Shown: positions 1-5,015 of the stretch, piece by piece
Layout of the letters: every line of letters begins with the position of its first letter
How positions within the stretch are numbered: position 1 is the first letter of the stretch
Source: an uncultured Collinsella sp.
GTDB lineage: Bacteria > Actinomycetota > Coriobacteriia > Coriobacteriales > Coriobacteriaceae
Reading direction: 5' to 3'
Length of the DNA stretch: 5,354 nucleotides
Assembly (NCBI GenBank): GCA_900545605.1
Contig: UQZL01000059.1
Location: forward strand, 1-5,354
The notes under the pieces: generated by a model
Seen by the model: only the letters and a program-made list of their open reading frames with translations
Told to the model about the DNA's origin: nothing
The model's database searches: none
Position numbers and translations under genes: made by a program

Positions 1-1
1 C

Positions 2-853
2 GGCACCGAGCCCGCGAAGGGGTGGACCGACATTACGGCCCAGTGCGCCACCAAGGTAGCGGCCGACGGCAAGACCTTCACCGTGCGCACCGGCGACCTG
101 ATCGCCGCGCTCGGCGGGGCCGACGCCTTCACCGCGGGCGCCCGCGTGGTCGCCGTGTACAACGCGCCGCTCAACAGCGCATGCAACCACGGCATCGCGA
201 AGGGCAACCCCAACGAGGTCTACCTGCGCTACCCGCGCTCTCCCTTTGCCGACCAGTCCGGCGACGCCGGCTTCACCCGCACGCCGAGCGATGACGCGTG
301 CGCCTACACCTGGGATCTCGCGCTCACCAAGCGCGGCAGCGACGGCGACAAGCCGCTTGCCGGGGCGGTCCTGAGCATCGCCGACGACCGCGGTCGCACA
401 CTGGCGGCCGACGGCACGTGGGATGCAGAGGGCAAGGCCACCGTCACCACGGGCGAGGACGGCCGCGTGACCGTCTCGGGCGTGGACTCGGGCAAGCTGG
501 AGGTCCGCGAGCTCAAGGCGCCCAAGGGCTACACCGCCTTTGAGGGCATGCGCTCCGTGACGGTCAAGGCCGAGGGCCTGGACGTCGACCAGGTGGCCGC
601 CGCCAAGCCCAAACTCACCATCACGGCCGAGTCGCCCCTGCGCGCCGACAGCGCGGACGGGTCGACAGGCAGCCTGGAGGCGTCGCTCATCAATACGCCC
701 ACCGGCACACCCCCTAGCATTACCACCGGAGGCTTTATGCCCTCGACTGGCGATATGGCAATGTACGCCGCGGCCGCCGCAGCGGTCGCCGGAGCCGCGC
801 TCATCGTGGTCGCGCTCCTGGTCAAGCGGGGAGGTGGCAGCCATAAAGAGTAG
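2..853 (+). CDS. Sortase-anchored pilin/adhesin, C-terminal part (5' end outside window)
   Basis: The frame is open from base 2 to the TAG at 851-853 (283 residues visible), and no start is needed inside the window; GTG 83 is internal. The product should be an exported surface protein, either the accessory or tip pilin or a pilin-linked adhesin. The first part resembles a fimbrial D2 domain, with the typical GNPNEVYLRY strand at 203-232 carrying the candidate isopeptide Asn. A Cna-B (SpaA-type) domain follows, with Lys in LALTK (codon 329-331), the E-box Glu in RELKAPKGY (codon 509-511) and Asn in LINTP (codon 692-694), a complete Lys-Glu-Asn set for an intramolecular isopeptide bond. A Pro/Thr linker leads to MPSTG (737-751), an Ala/Val-rich membrane segment and a short KRGGG tail: a sorting signal with Met replacing Leu. 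Three Cys are visible outside the membrane segment, so a disulfide is possible. Local G+C is very high. The backbone pilin gene follows 108 bases later. Confidence 0.9.
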   Translation, partial: GTEPAKGWTDITAQCATKVAADGKTFTVRTGDLIAALGGADAFTAGARVVAVYNAPLNSACNHGIAKGNPNEVYLRYPRSPFADQSGDAGFTRTPSDDACAYTWDLALTKRGSDGDKPLAGAVLSIADDRGRTLAADGTWDAEGKATVTTGEDGRVTVSGVDSGKLEVRELKAPKGYTAFEGMRSVTVKAEGLDVDQVAAAKPKLTITAESPLRADSADGSTGSLEASLINTPTGTPPSITTGGFMPSTGDMAMYAAAAAAVAGAALIVVALLVKRGGGSHKE

Positions 854-859
854 CTGGCA

Positions 860-878
860 GCCCCACAGAGAGCGGGGC
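860..878 (+). other. Short G+C-rich inverted repeat between the two pilin genes
   Basis: GCCCC at 860-864 pairs with GGGGC at 874-878 around a 9-base loop, just after the stop of the upstream pilin/adhesin gene. No T-run follows, so it is not a convincing intrinsic terminator. It could slow or partly stop transcription, or protect an mRNA end, which would help set different amounts of the two pilins, but it could also be chance in G+C-rich DNA. No clear promoter is visible between 854 and 948. Confidence 0.25.
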
Positions 879-948
879 GAGACGTAGCGAAGCAGATGCT
901 AAGACACAGACAGATGATGACCGATCGAATGGGAATCAAACGGAAAAC

Positions 949-953
949 GGAGG
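949..953 (+). promoter_or_regulatory. Ribosome binding site fixing the start of the backbone pilin
   Basis: GGAGG lies 8 bases before ATG 962. This supports 962 over the earlier in-frame ATG at 896, which would put 22 charged residues in front of the signal peptide and has no comparable site. Confidence 0.8.
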
Positions 954-961
954 AAAAGAAG

Positions 962-2722
962 ATGAGCATGAGCAAGAACATCGCACGCCTGGCAGTAACC
1001 GCCGGCCTCACAGCAGCGCTGAGCTTCGGCGGCGTGATGGCCCCGGTGACCATGGCGTTTGCGGCGGGCACGCCGACGGTGGCCACGGAGAAGGGTAAGG
1101 TGGCTATCACCGACGAAACATACACCGGCACGACATTCAAGGGCATTCAGATCTTCACCGCGAAGGTCACGCAGAATCAGAAGGGCGATGGGAGCTGGGA
1201 TGGCTCGGCCGCTAAGACTCTTTCCGATATTCAGTGGGCTCCGGGTAATGTGAAAACCCTCGTTACGACTGCGCTCAAAGACGTTACTGGAGCACCTGAA
1301 GTAGATGCTGACGCCCAGACGTGGGCGGAGTTCATCAGCACGACTCAGGGCTCTAATTTTGGAGAGACTACGGCGGTTGATACTGGCACAACTCTTGACT
1401 TGATTGCCAAGGCCTTGGAAGGGGACGAGACCCTCACGTGGACAAAGCCAAGCGATTCCACCAAAGGTAGCTTTAAGGATCTTGATAATGGCTACTGGCT
1501 TTTCGTGACCGATACGCCCAGTACGACCAACGGTGCTAATGGCAATACTGATGCGTATACCTCGCCGATTTTCACCATCGTCGGTGGCTCTGACGTTAAC
1601 GTGGCCCCCAAGAAGGACGTCCCCAACGTGACCAAGGCCGTAAAGGATGACAAGAACGGCAAGTTTGTTACGGACGATAGCAAGGATGTTTTTACCGCAG
1701 CCAACAAGGCTGCCGACTCCGCTGCTGAACAGCCTGTTGAATATCAGCTTGCCGGCACTGTGGCTAGCAACATTAACACGTATGTCAAGTACAGCTACGC
1801 TTTCACTGACGAGCTCCCCTCCACGATGGTTCCAGAGCTTCAGGGTGGTAACCCAGTCGTTGAGGTCAAGATTGGCGATTCAGTCGTGGATTCCGCTTGC
1901 TACAGTGCGACCTATGTCCCGGGGGAAAGCACGAATACGCTCACTGTTTCCTTCGAGAACCTCAAAGAAGCAAAGGATAAGGCTGGCAATCTCATCAACG
2001 TTAACGGTGGTTCGACAGTCTATGTGAACTATAAGGCAAAACTGGTTGCTGGCAAGATTAACGCGGATATGCTCGGCATGGCCCAGGTGAACAATGTCAA
2101 GTTGACCTATTCCAACAACCCGCACACCAATGGCACCGGTACCACGGTTGACCATCCGGCCTACGACTACACCTATGGTATCGACGTTACCAAGGTTGGC
2201 AGCGATGATGATGAGGCCGGCAACCCCAAGACTCTCAAAGACGTCGAATTCACGCTGAAGGAGCAAGGCACCGGCAAATTTATCAAGGCCGACGGCACCA
2301 CGACGTCAAATGAGAATGAAGCAATACTGACCACCACCTCCCAAGGCAAGATCAACGTTGTCGGCCTCGATGAGGGCACCTATATCCTCACGGAGGTTAA
2401 GCCTGCGCCTGGCTACAACAATTCCGCGGCAAACGGTGTGACCTTTACTATCAGCCGCACGCTCAATCAGGACGGTACGAATGTGACGCCCGACACGACG
2501 AGCGCCATTGTGGCAGGTCAAGATGTTGTTCAGGAGGGCTCCGCGAAAGCTGAAGTCGGCAAGCTCAGCTTCACCATCGTTGACAAGAAGGGCTCCAACC
2601 TCCCGCTGACCGGCCTTAACGGCGTGACCTTCACTTGGATCGCTGGTGGCGCGGTGCTGTGCATCGGCGTGGCGCACCTCATTCGCAGCCGTAAGCAGGC
2701 TGAGGAGTCCGAGAAGGAGTAA
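962..2722 (+). CDS. Major (backbone) pilin, isopeptide-forming, LPLTG-anchored
   Basis: This 586-residue protein is a probable shaft subunit of a sortase-built pilus. Residues 1-34 form a Sec signal peptide (KNIAR basic start, hydrophobic core, probable cleavage after AFA at 32-34). Residues about 35-210 resemble the N-terminal pilin domain, with GYWLFVTDTP near its end. VAPKK at 214-218 sits where the pilin motif (VYPK) is expected, so Lys217 is the likely inter-subunit linking residue; the usual Tyr is Ala here. A D2-type domain follows, with Lys225 (VTKAV) and Asn377/378 (VNNVKLTYSNNP) as candidate isopeptide partners. The Cna-B domain starts near Lys411 (GIDVTK), has the E-box Glu478 (ILTEVKPAPGY) and ends at IVDKKG, where Asp541 stands at the usual Asn position. 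LPLTG is at 547-551, then a membrane segment and a basic/acidic tail. The central coding sequence is less G+C-rich than the upstream gene. The start is set by GGAGG at 949-953; a strong terminator follows. The backbone role is inferred from domain order and the pilin-motif-like Lys. Confidence 0.93.
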   Translation: MSMSKNIARLAVTAGLTAALSFGGVMAPVTMAFAAGTPTVATEKGKVAITDETYTGTTFKGIQIFTAKVTQNQKGDGSWDGSAAKTLSDIQWAPGNVKTLVTTALKDVTGAPEVDADAQTWAEFISTTQGSNFGETTAVDTGTTLDLIAKALEGDETLTWTKPSDSTKGSFKDLDNGYWLFVTDTPSTTNGANGNTDAYTSPIFTIVGGSDVNVAPKKDVPNVTKAVKDDKNGKFVTDDSKDVFTAANKAADSAAEQPVEYQLAGTVASNINTYVKYSYAFTDELPSTMVPELQGGNPVVEVKIGDSVVDSACYSATYVPGESTNTLTVSFENLKEAKDKAGNLINVNGGSTVYVNYKAKLVAGKINADMLGMAQVNNVKLTYSNNPHTNGTGTTVDHPAYDYTYGIDVTKVGSDDDEAGNPKTLKDVEFTLKEQGTGKFIKADGTTTSNENEAILTTTSQGKINVVGLDEGTYILTEVKPAPGYNNSAANGVTFTISRTLNQDGTNVTPDTTSAIVAGQDVVQEGSAKAEVGKLSFTIVDKKGSNLPLTGLNGVTFTWIAGGAVLCIGVAHLIRSRKQAEESEKE

Positions 2723-2822
2723 CGCCCGCTCTCCCATCCCTTTGGCAGGTGGGATGTGATGGCCATGAGACTTGCGGACACTCTTCTCGTCCATCCACGT
2801 TCTTGCTTTGCCATTCTCTTTT

Positions 2823-2860
2823 CGGGGCAGACTCCAGTGCGGAGTCTGCCCCGTTTTTTT
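2823..2860 (+). terminator. Strong intrinsic terminator after the backbone pilin
   Basis: A perfect 13-bp stem pairs CGGGGCAGACTCC (2823-2835) with GGAGTCTGCCCCG (2841-2853) around a 5-base loop, and is followed directly by seven T (2854-2860). It lies 100 bases after the pilin stop and should end the pilin transcript, separating it from the genes downstream. Confidence 0.95.
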
Positions 2861-2964
2861 GGACAACGCAGCCAGGCTCCATTGCCCGATGGATCAAGCG
2901 TATGAATATCGAACAGATGTTTGCAATTATTGCGTTTACCAGCTGTGGGTGCATACGCTCGCAG

Positions 2965-2970
2965 TAAAAT
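2965..2970 (+). promoter_or_regulatory. Possible -10 element for the small membrane protein gene
   Basis: TAAAAT matches five of six bases of TATAAT and lies 57 bases before ATG 3027, after the pilin terminator, where a promoter is needed. No good -35 hexamer is seen at 16-18 bases upstream, so the call is weak. Confidence 0.3.
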
Positions 2971-3014
2971 ACCCTTGCGACGCATTCCGTGCGCGGGCGG
3001 CCGACGACTCGATC

Positions 3015-3020
3015 GGAGGT
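3015..3020 (+). promoter_or_regulatory. Ribosome binding site of the small membrane protein gene
   Basis: GGAGGT is a near-perfect Shine-Dalgarno sequence 6 bases before ATG 3027. It is the main reason to accept this short frame as a gene and to start it at 3027 rather than upstream. Confidence 0.75.
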
Positions 3021-3026
3021 CACCAT

Positions 3027-3179
3027 ATGCTGAAATTCCTTAACGCGCTCGCTGCCCTCGCGGCGGTGGGCTCGTTCGTCATCGCGTTTCTTGACTCGTA
3101 TGAGGTTCGGTTTAAGGTCCGTAGGCGCACGCGCGGTGCGGACGGTAGAAGGCATTTGCGCCGCAACAAGCGCAAATAA
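3027..3179 (+). CDS. Small single-pass membrane protein with a basic tail, unknown function
   Basis: The product has 50 residues and I do not recognise a family. Residues 4-22 form one hydrophobic segment rich in Ala, Leu, Val and Phe. A short DSYE stretch follows, and from residue 28 the tail is strongly basic, with 13 Arg or Lys in the last 23 residues (ending RRNKRK). By the positive-inside rule the N-terminus would face outward and the basic tail inward, where it could contact nucleic acid, phospholipid or an acidic partner; this is inference. Support for a real gene comes from GGAGGT 6 bases before the ATG, a hydrophobic-then-basic layout unlikely by chance, and a perfect hairpin beginning two bases after the stop. 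It sits between the pilin terminator and the sortase gene, so a role in pilus assembly is possible but unproven. Its reading frame continues upstream without a stop to 2772, but that part crosses the terminator and is not taken as coding. Confidence 0.65.
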   Translation: MLKFLNALAALAAVGSFVIAFLDSYEVRFKVRRRTRGADGRRHLRRNKRK

Positions 3180-3180
3180 G

Positions 3181-3209
3181 AATGCCCGGGGGTCGGATCC
3201 CGGGCATTT
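3181..3209 (+). terminator. Probable intrinsic terminator after the small gene
   Basis: AATGCCCGGG (3181-3190) pairs perfectly with CCCGGGCATT (3199-3208) around an 8-base loop, starting two bases after the TAA of the small gene. The T-run behind it is short (TTT at 3207-3209), so termination may be partial. On the opposite strand the stem is followed by CTTATTT, so it could act in both directions. Confidence 0.65.
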
Positions 3210-3284
3210 AACAAAACCAGAAAACTAGGCCGCCCGCGCTCTCGTACACTTACGCGGGGTGCGTCGTTTTCTATTGACATTGTA

Positions 3285-3310
3285 TCCCGAATCGCCCAGC
3301 CGATTCGGGA
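3285..3310 (+). other. Perfect 10-bp inverted repeat upstream of the sortase gene
   Basis: TCCCGAATCG (3285-3294) pairs with CGATTCGGGA (3301-3310) around a 6-base loop. TTGACA, a perfect -35 hexamer, lies just before it at 3274-3279, but no -10 is seen at the right distance. CATTTTGAAAACTCAAATG (3311-3329) follows directly and can form a weaker bulged hairpin. The repeat may be a second terminator for the upstream transcript, with only four T behind it, or a binding site for a dimeric regulator. The sequence does not decide between them. Confidence 0.4.
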
Positions 3311-3396
3311 CATTTTGAAAACTCAAATGCTGGCTTATCCTCGACTGGACGGTGCAGTCTAGCTGCGTTGTCCGGCGCGGAAGCTCGCTAATCGGC

Positions 3397-3402
3397 TATT
3401 AT
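3397..3402 (+). promoter_or_regulatory. Possible -10 element for the sortase gene
   Basis: TATTAT matches five of six consensus bases and lies 39 bases before ATG 3441. A -35-like TTGTCC at 3368-3373 is 23 bases away, which is too far for a normal promoter, so only the -10 is proposed. Between it and the gene, ACAACT and AGTTGT (3411-3424) form a small palindrome that could bind a regulator. Confidence 0.3.
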
Positions 3403-3440
3403 TTGTTTAGACAACTTGAGTTGTAGAGGAGTGACCGGCG

Positions 3441-4379
3441 ATGGTGCAGGGCGCCAAACATATGAAGAGCAATAACGCCGCGGACAACGGTGGCTCAAGC
3501 CCTCAGCCCAAACCTCAACCAAAGCCTAAGCGCCGCCGCAAGCGACTGCCGCGCTGGGCCGACCGGCTCATCACCATCGTCATCATCCTTATTGGCGTGG
3601 GCCTTATGACCTGGCCGTGGATCTTGGACCGGCTCGAAGCCTCGGGCGTGTTTAACCAGATCAGCACGGTGTCCAGCACCGTGGATGCGCTGTCTGCCGA
3701 GGAGCGCGAGCGCATCCTGCTCCAGGCGCGCTCCTTTAACGAGCAGTTGGCGGGCGAGGCCACCGAGCTTCCCGCCGACCAGATCGAGCCCTACGCCCAG
3801 CAGCTCATCTTTGACCGCGACCCCATGATGAGCTGGGTCGAAATCCCCTCCATCGACGTGAGCATGCCCATCTACCACGGCACGAGCGAAGAAGTCCTTA
3901 TGGCGGGCGTCGGCCACCTGGAGGGTACGAGCCTGCCGGTGGGCGGCACCTCGACGCATTGCGTGCTCACCGCGCACTCGGGCATGCGCAATCTGAGTAT
4001 GTTCGACGACATCCACTCGCTGGAGCCCGGCGACCTGGTGCTGCTGCACACCATGAACAAGACGCTCGCCTATAAGATGGTGGACTCCGAGGTCGTGCTG
4101 CCCGAGGAGATGGAGTCACTGACCATCGAGCCTGGCGCCGACAAGGTGACGCTCGTCACCTGCACGCCCTATGGCGTGAATGACCATCGTCTGCTGGTGC
4201 ATTGCGTGCGCACCAAGTACAACAAGAAGGATGTCGACAAGCAAAAGTCGCTGGCCGGCCGCCACTGGGGCAAGCGCGAGTTTGCCGTGCTCATCGTGGT
4301 CGTGGCCATTGTGCTGTTGCTGCTGGACATCGTGATCCACGCGGTCCGCAAACGCCGCAAGGCCAAGGCCTCGGCATAG
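3441..4379 (+). CDS. Class C sortase (pilin polymerase)
   Basis: This 312-residue membrane transpeptidase should cleave pilin LPXTG-type signals between Thr and Gly and join the Thr to a pilin-motif Lys of the next subunit, building the pilus on the cell surface. The N-terminal tail has a PQPKPQPKPK stretch and a basic cluster, followed by a membrane helix at about 43-62. The class C pattern is clear: EIPSIDVSMPIYHGTSEE, GVGHLEGTSLPVGG, catalytic His179 in LTAHSG, Cys241 in LVTCTPYG and Arg250 in DHRLLVHC. A second membrane helix lies at about 281-301 with a basic end (RKRRK), also typical of class C. The usual DPF/DPW/DPY lid is not seen; EPY (116-118) is the nearest candidate. GAGGAG (3426-3431) lies 9 bases before the chosen ATG; ATG 3462 is a later, less well-supported option. 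It is likely transcribed apart from the pilins, since two hairpins lie between. Likely substrates are the MPSTG and LPLTG proteins encoded upstream. Confidence 0.95.
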   Translation: MVQGAKHMKSNNAADNGGSSPQPKPQPKPKRRRKRLPRWADRLITIVIILIGVGLMTWPWILDRLEASGVFNQISTVSSTVDALSAEERERILLQARSFNEQLAGEATELPADQIEPYAQQLIFDRDPMMSWVEIPSIDVSMPIYHGTSEEVLMAGVGHLEGTSLPVGGTSTHCVLTAHSGMRNLSMFDDIHSLEPGDLVLLHTMNKTLAYKMVDSEVVLPEEMESLTIEPGADKVTLVTCTPYGVNDHRLLVHCVRTKYNKKDVDKQKSLAGRHWGKREFAVLIVVVAIVLLLLDIVIHAVRKRRKAKASA

Positions 4380-4392
4380 GACATTCTCCAGA

Positions 4393-4427
4393 ACCACCAC
4401 AATGGGGACAGGCACCTTTGTGGTGGT
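4393..4427 (+). repeat. REP-like hairpin enclosing GGGGACAGGCACC
   Basis: ACCACCACAA (4393-4402) pairs perfectly with TTGTGGTGGT (4418-4427) around a 15-base loop containing GGGGACAGGCACC (4404-4416). It starts 13 bases after the sortase stop. No T-run follows, so it is not a standard terminator. The GGGGAC start recalls the GGAC-type signature of REP elements mobilised by Y1-type (RAYT) transposases; that link is from family knowledge and is not proven here. Confidence 0.6.
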
Positions 4428-4437
4428 CGGGACTTCC

Positions 4438-4502
4438 AAACCATCACAACATTCGATGAAAATCGCGATTTGGACGAAAAGCGTCGAATGTTGTGATGGT
4501 TT
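4438..4502 (+). repeat. Long perfect inverted repeat (19-bp arms) with nested palindrome
   Basis: AAACCATCACAACATTCGA (4438-4456) is the exact reverse complement of 4484-4502. The 27-base loop contains a second perfect palindrome, AAATCGCGATTT (4460-4471), so the element can fold into a stem capped by a smaller hairpin. The left arm begins CCATCACAA, nearly the same as CCACCACAA in the preceding hairpin. It may be a non-autonomous mobile or REP-like unit, and it could also stop transcripts entering from the sortase gene. Confidence 0.8.
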
Positions 4503-4580
4503 TCGTTGCGGGCGAGACGGTTTTCGTTGCGGGCGGCGCGGTTTTCGCTATGGACGGTGCGGTTTCGTTGCAGAACCGCC
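4498..4580 (+). repeat. Tandem 21-bp repeat, about four copies
   Basis: Units begin at 4498, 4519, 4540 and 4561. Each opens with GGTTTTCG (GGTTTCG in the last) and the first two share GGTTTTCGTTGCGGGCG. Units 1 and 2 match at 18 of 21 positions and units 2 and 3 at 16 of 21, with every difference between 2 and 3 a transition; unit 4 is shorter and diverged. The first unit begins within the right arm of the preceding long hairpin. There are no unique spacers, so it is not a CRISPR array. Confidence 0.8.
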
Positions 4581-4662
4581 AGTCCGCCGCCTGCCAACCG
4601 CCGCCCTCGTTACGTTTTCGCTGCATTTAGGTAAAGCACCTGCTCCAAGCGGCGTTGCCTTG

Positions 4663-4668
4663 TATACT
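4663..4668 (+). promoter_or_regulatory. Possible -10 element of the gatC-gatA operon
   Basis: TATACT matches five of six bases of TATAAT and lies 35 bases before ATG 4704, a good distance for a leader. The -35 region at 4640-4645 is a poor match. A promoter is expected here because the repeat cluster separates gatC from the sortase gene. Confidence 0.4.
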
Positions 4669-4703
4669 AGAGCGGTTTATCTGTTATGCGGAAGGGAGCG
4701 CCT

Positions 4704-5015
4704 ATGGCACTCAGCGAGAAAGACGTGCGCGGCATCGCCGAGTACGCAAAGATCGCACTGACCGATGACGAGCTCACCCAGATGACGTCCTACCTGAATG
4801 ACGCCGTCCAGATGCTCGAGCCCGTCTTGCAATATGACTTGCCCGACGTGGAGCCCACGTTCCATCCCATCGGAAGCCTGTCCAACGTGATGGGCGATGA
4901 CCTGCGCGAGCCCGAGCGCGACCTGCCGCTCGACGTCGCGCTCGAAAACGCCGGCAGCGCGCGCGACCGCTACTTCCGCGTGCCGTCCATTTTGGGAGAG
5001 GGGGAGAGCGAGTAA
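4704..5015 (+). CDS. gatC: Asp/Glu-tRNA(Asn/Gln) amidotransferase subunit C
   Basis: This 103-residue protein matches GatC in length and pattern. It is the small subunit that holds the GatA amidase and GatB kinase subunits together in the cytoplasmic complex converting Glu-tRNA(Gln) to Gln-tRNA(Gln), and Asp-tRNA(Asn) to Asn-tRNA(Asn). Visible family features are the N-terminal helix (EKDVRGIAEYAKIALTDDEL), the DLPDVEPTFHP loop, the LREPERDLPLDVALENA segment and the C-terminal YFRVPSIL. ATG 4704 is chosen because AAGGGAG (4692-4698) lies 5 bases before it and the protein then begins in the usual GatC way; an in-frame ATG at 4686 would add six residues and has no such site. The stop TAA shares its last A with the gatA ATG (TAATG), so the two are translationally coupled. 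Confidence 0.95.
   Translation: MALSEKDVRGIAEYAKIALTDDELTQMTSYLNDAVQMLEPVLQYDLPDVEPTFHPIGSLSNVMGDDLREPERDLPLDVALENAGSARDRYFRVPSILGEGESE

Larger units (their letters stand above)
2723..3026 (+). other. Intergenic region between backbone pilin and small membrane protein
   Basis: This 304-base stretch contains the pilin terminator (2823-2860), a possible -10 element (2965-2970) and the ribosome binding site at 3015-3020. An imperfect repeat near 2733-2755 (CATCCC and GGGATG) is too weak to call. Open frames crossing the region run through the terminator hairpin and lack ribosome binding sites, so I see no gene here. Confidence 0.7.
4380..4703 (+). other. Repeat-rich intergenic region between the sortase gene and gatC
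   Basis: No gene is accepted in this 324-base stretch. It holds two hairpins (4393-4427 and 4438-4502), a tandem 21-bp repeat (4498-4580), a stray extra copy of the repeat core (CGTTTTCGCTGC near 4613-4624), a possible gatC -10 (4663-4668) and the gatC ribosome binding site. Frames open on both strands across the repeats are explained by the 21-bp period, a multiple of three that keeps a frame open. Confidence 0.75.

Noticed and set aside
896..961. Earlier start for the backbone pilin at ATG 896
   Set aside because: It would put 22 charged residues before the signal peptide; GGAGG is placed for ATG 962.
529..1146. 205-residue minus-strand frame
   Set aside because: It is antisense to the ends of both pilin genes and the gap between them; its hydrophobic runs mirror the Ala-rich membrane segment and the signal peptide.
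2772..3026. Upstream extension of the small membrane protein frame
   Set aside because: It would read through the strong pilin terminator; the ribosome binding site at 3015-3020 points to ATG 3027.
3020..3313. 97-residue minus-strand frame
   Set aside because: It covers the small + gene and two hairpins, has no clear ribosome binding site and shows no recognisable domain.
3495..4049. 184-residue minus-strand frame
   Set aside because: It is antisense to the clear sortase gene; open frames of this kind are common opposite G+C-rich genes.
4393..4427. Intrinsic terminator of the sortase gene
   Set aside because: The stem is perfect but no T-run follows and the loop is long, so I list it as a REP-like repeat instead.
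4498..4580. CRISPR array
   Set aside because: Units are directly adjacent, 21 bp long, with no spacers between them and no cas genes in the window.
4169..4597. Minus-strand frame with repeated ATKT residues
   Set aside because: It is also a by-product of the 21-bp repeat and overlaps the sortase 3' end antisense; no start signals.
4402..4761. 119-residue + frame with a repeated GFRCGR pattern
   Set aside because: The pattern is only the translation of the 21-bp tandem repeat. The frame crosses hairpins, has no ribosome binding site and runs into gatC in another frame.
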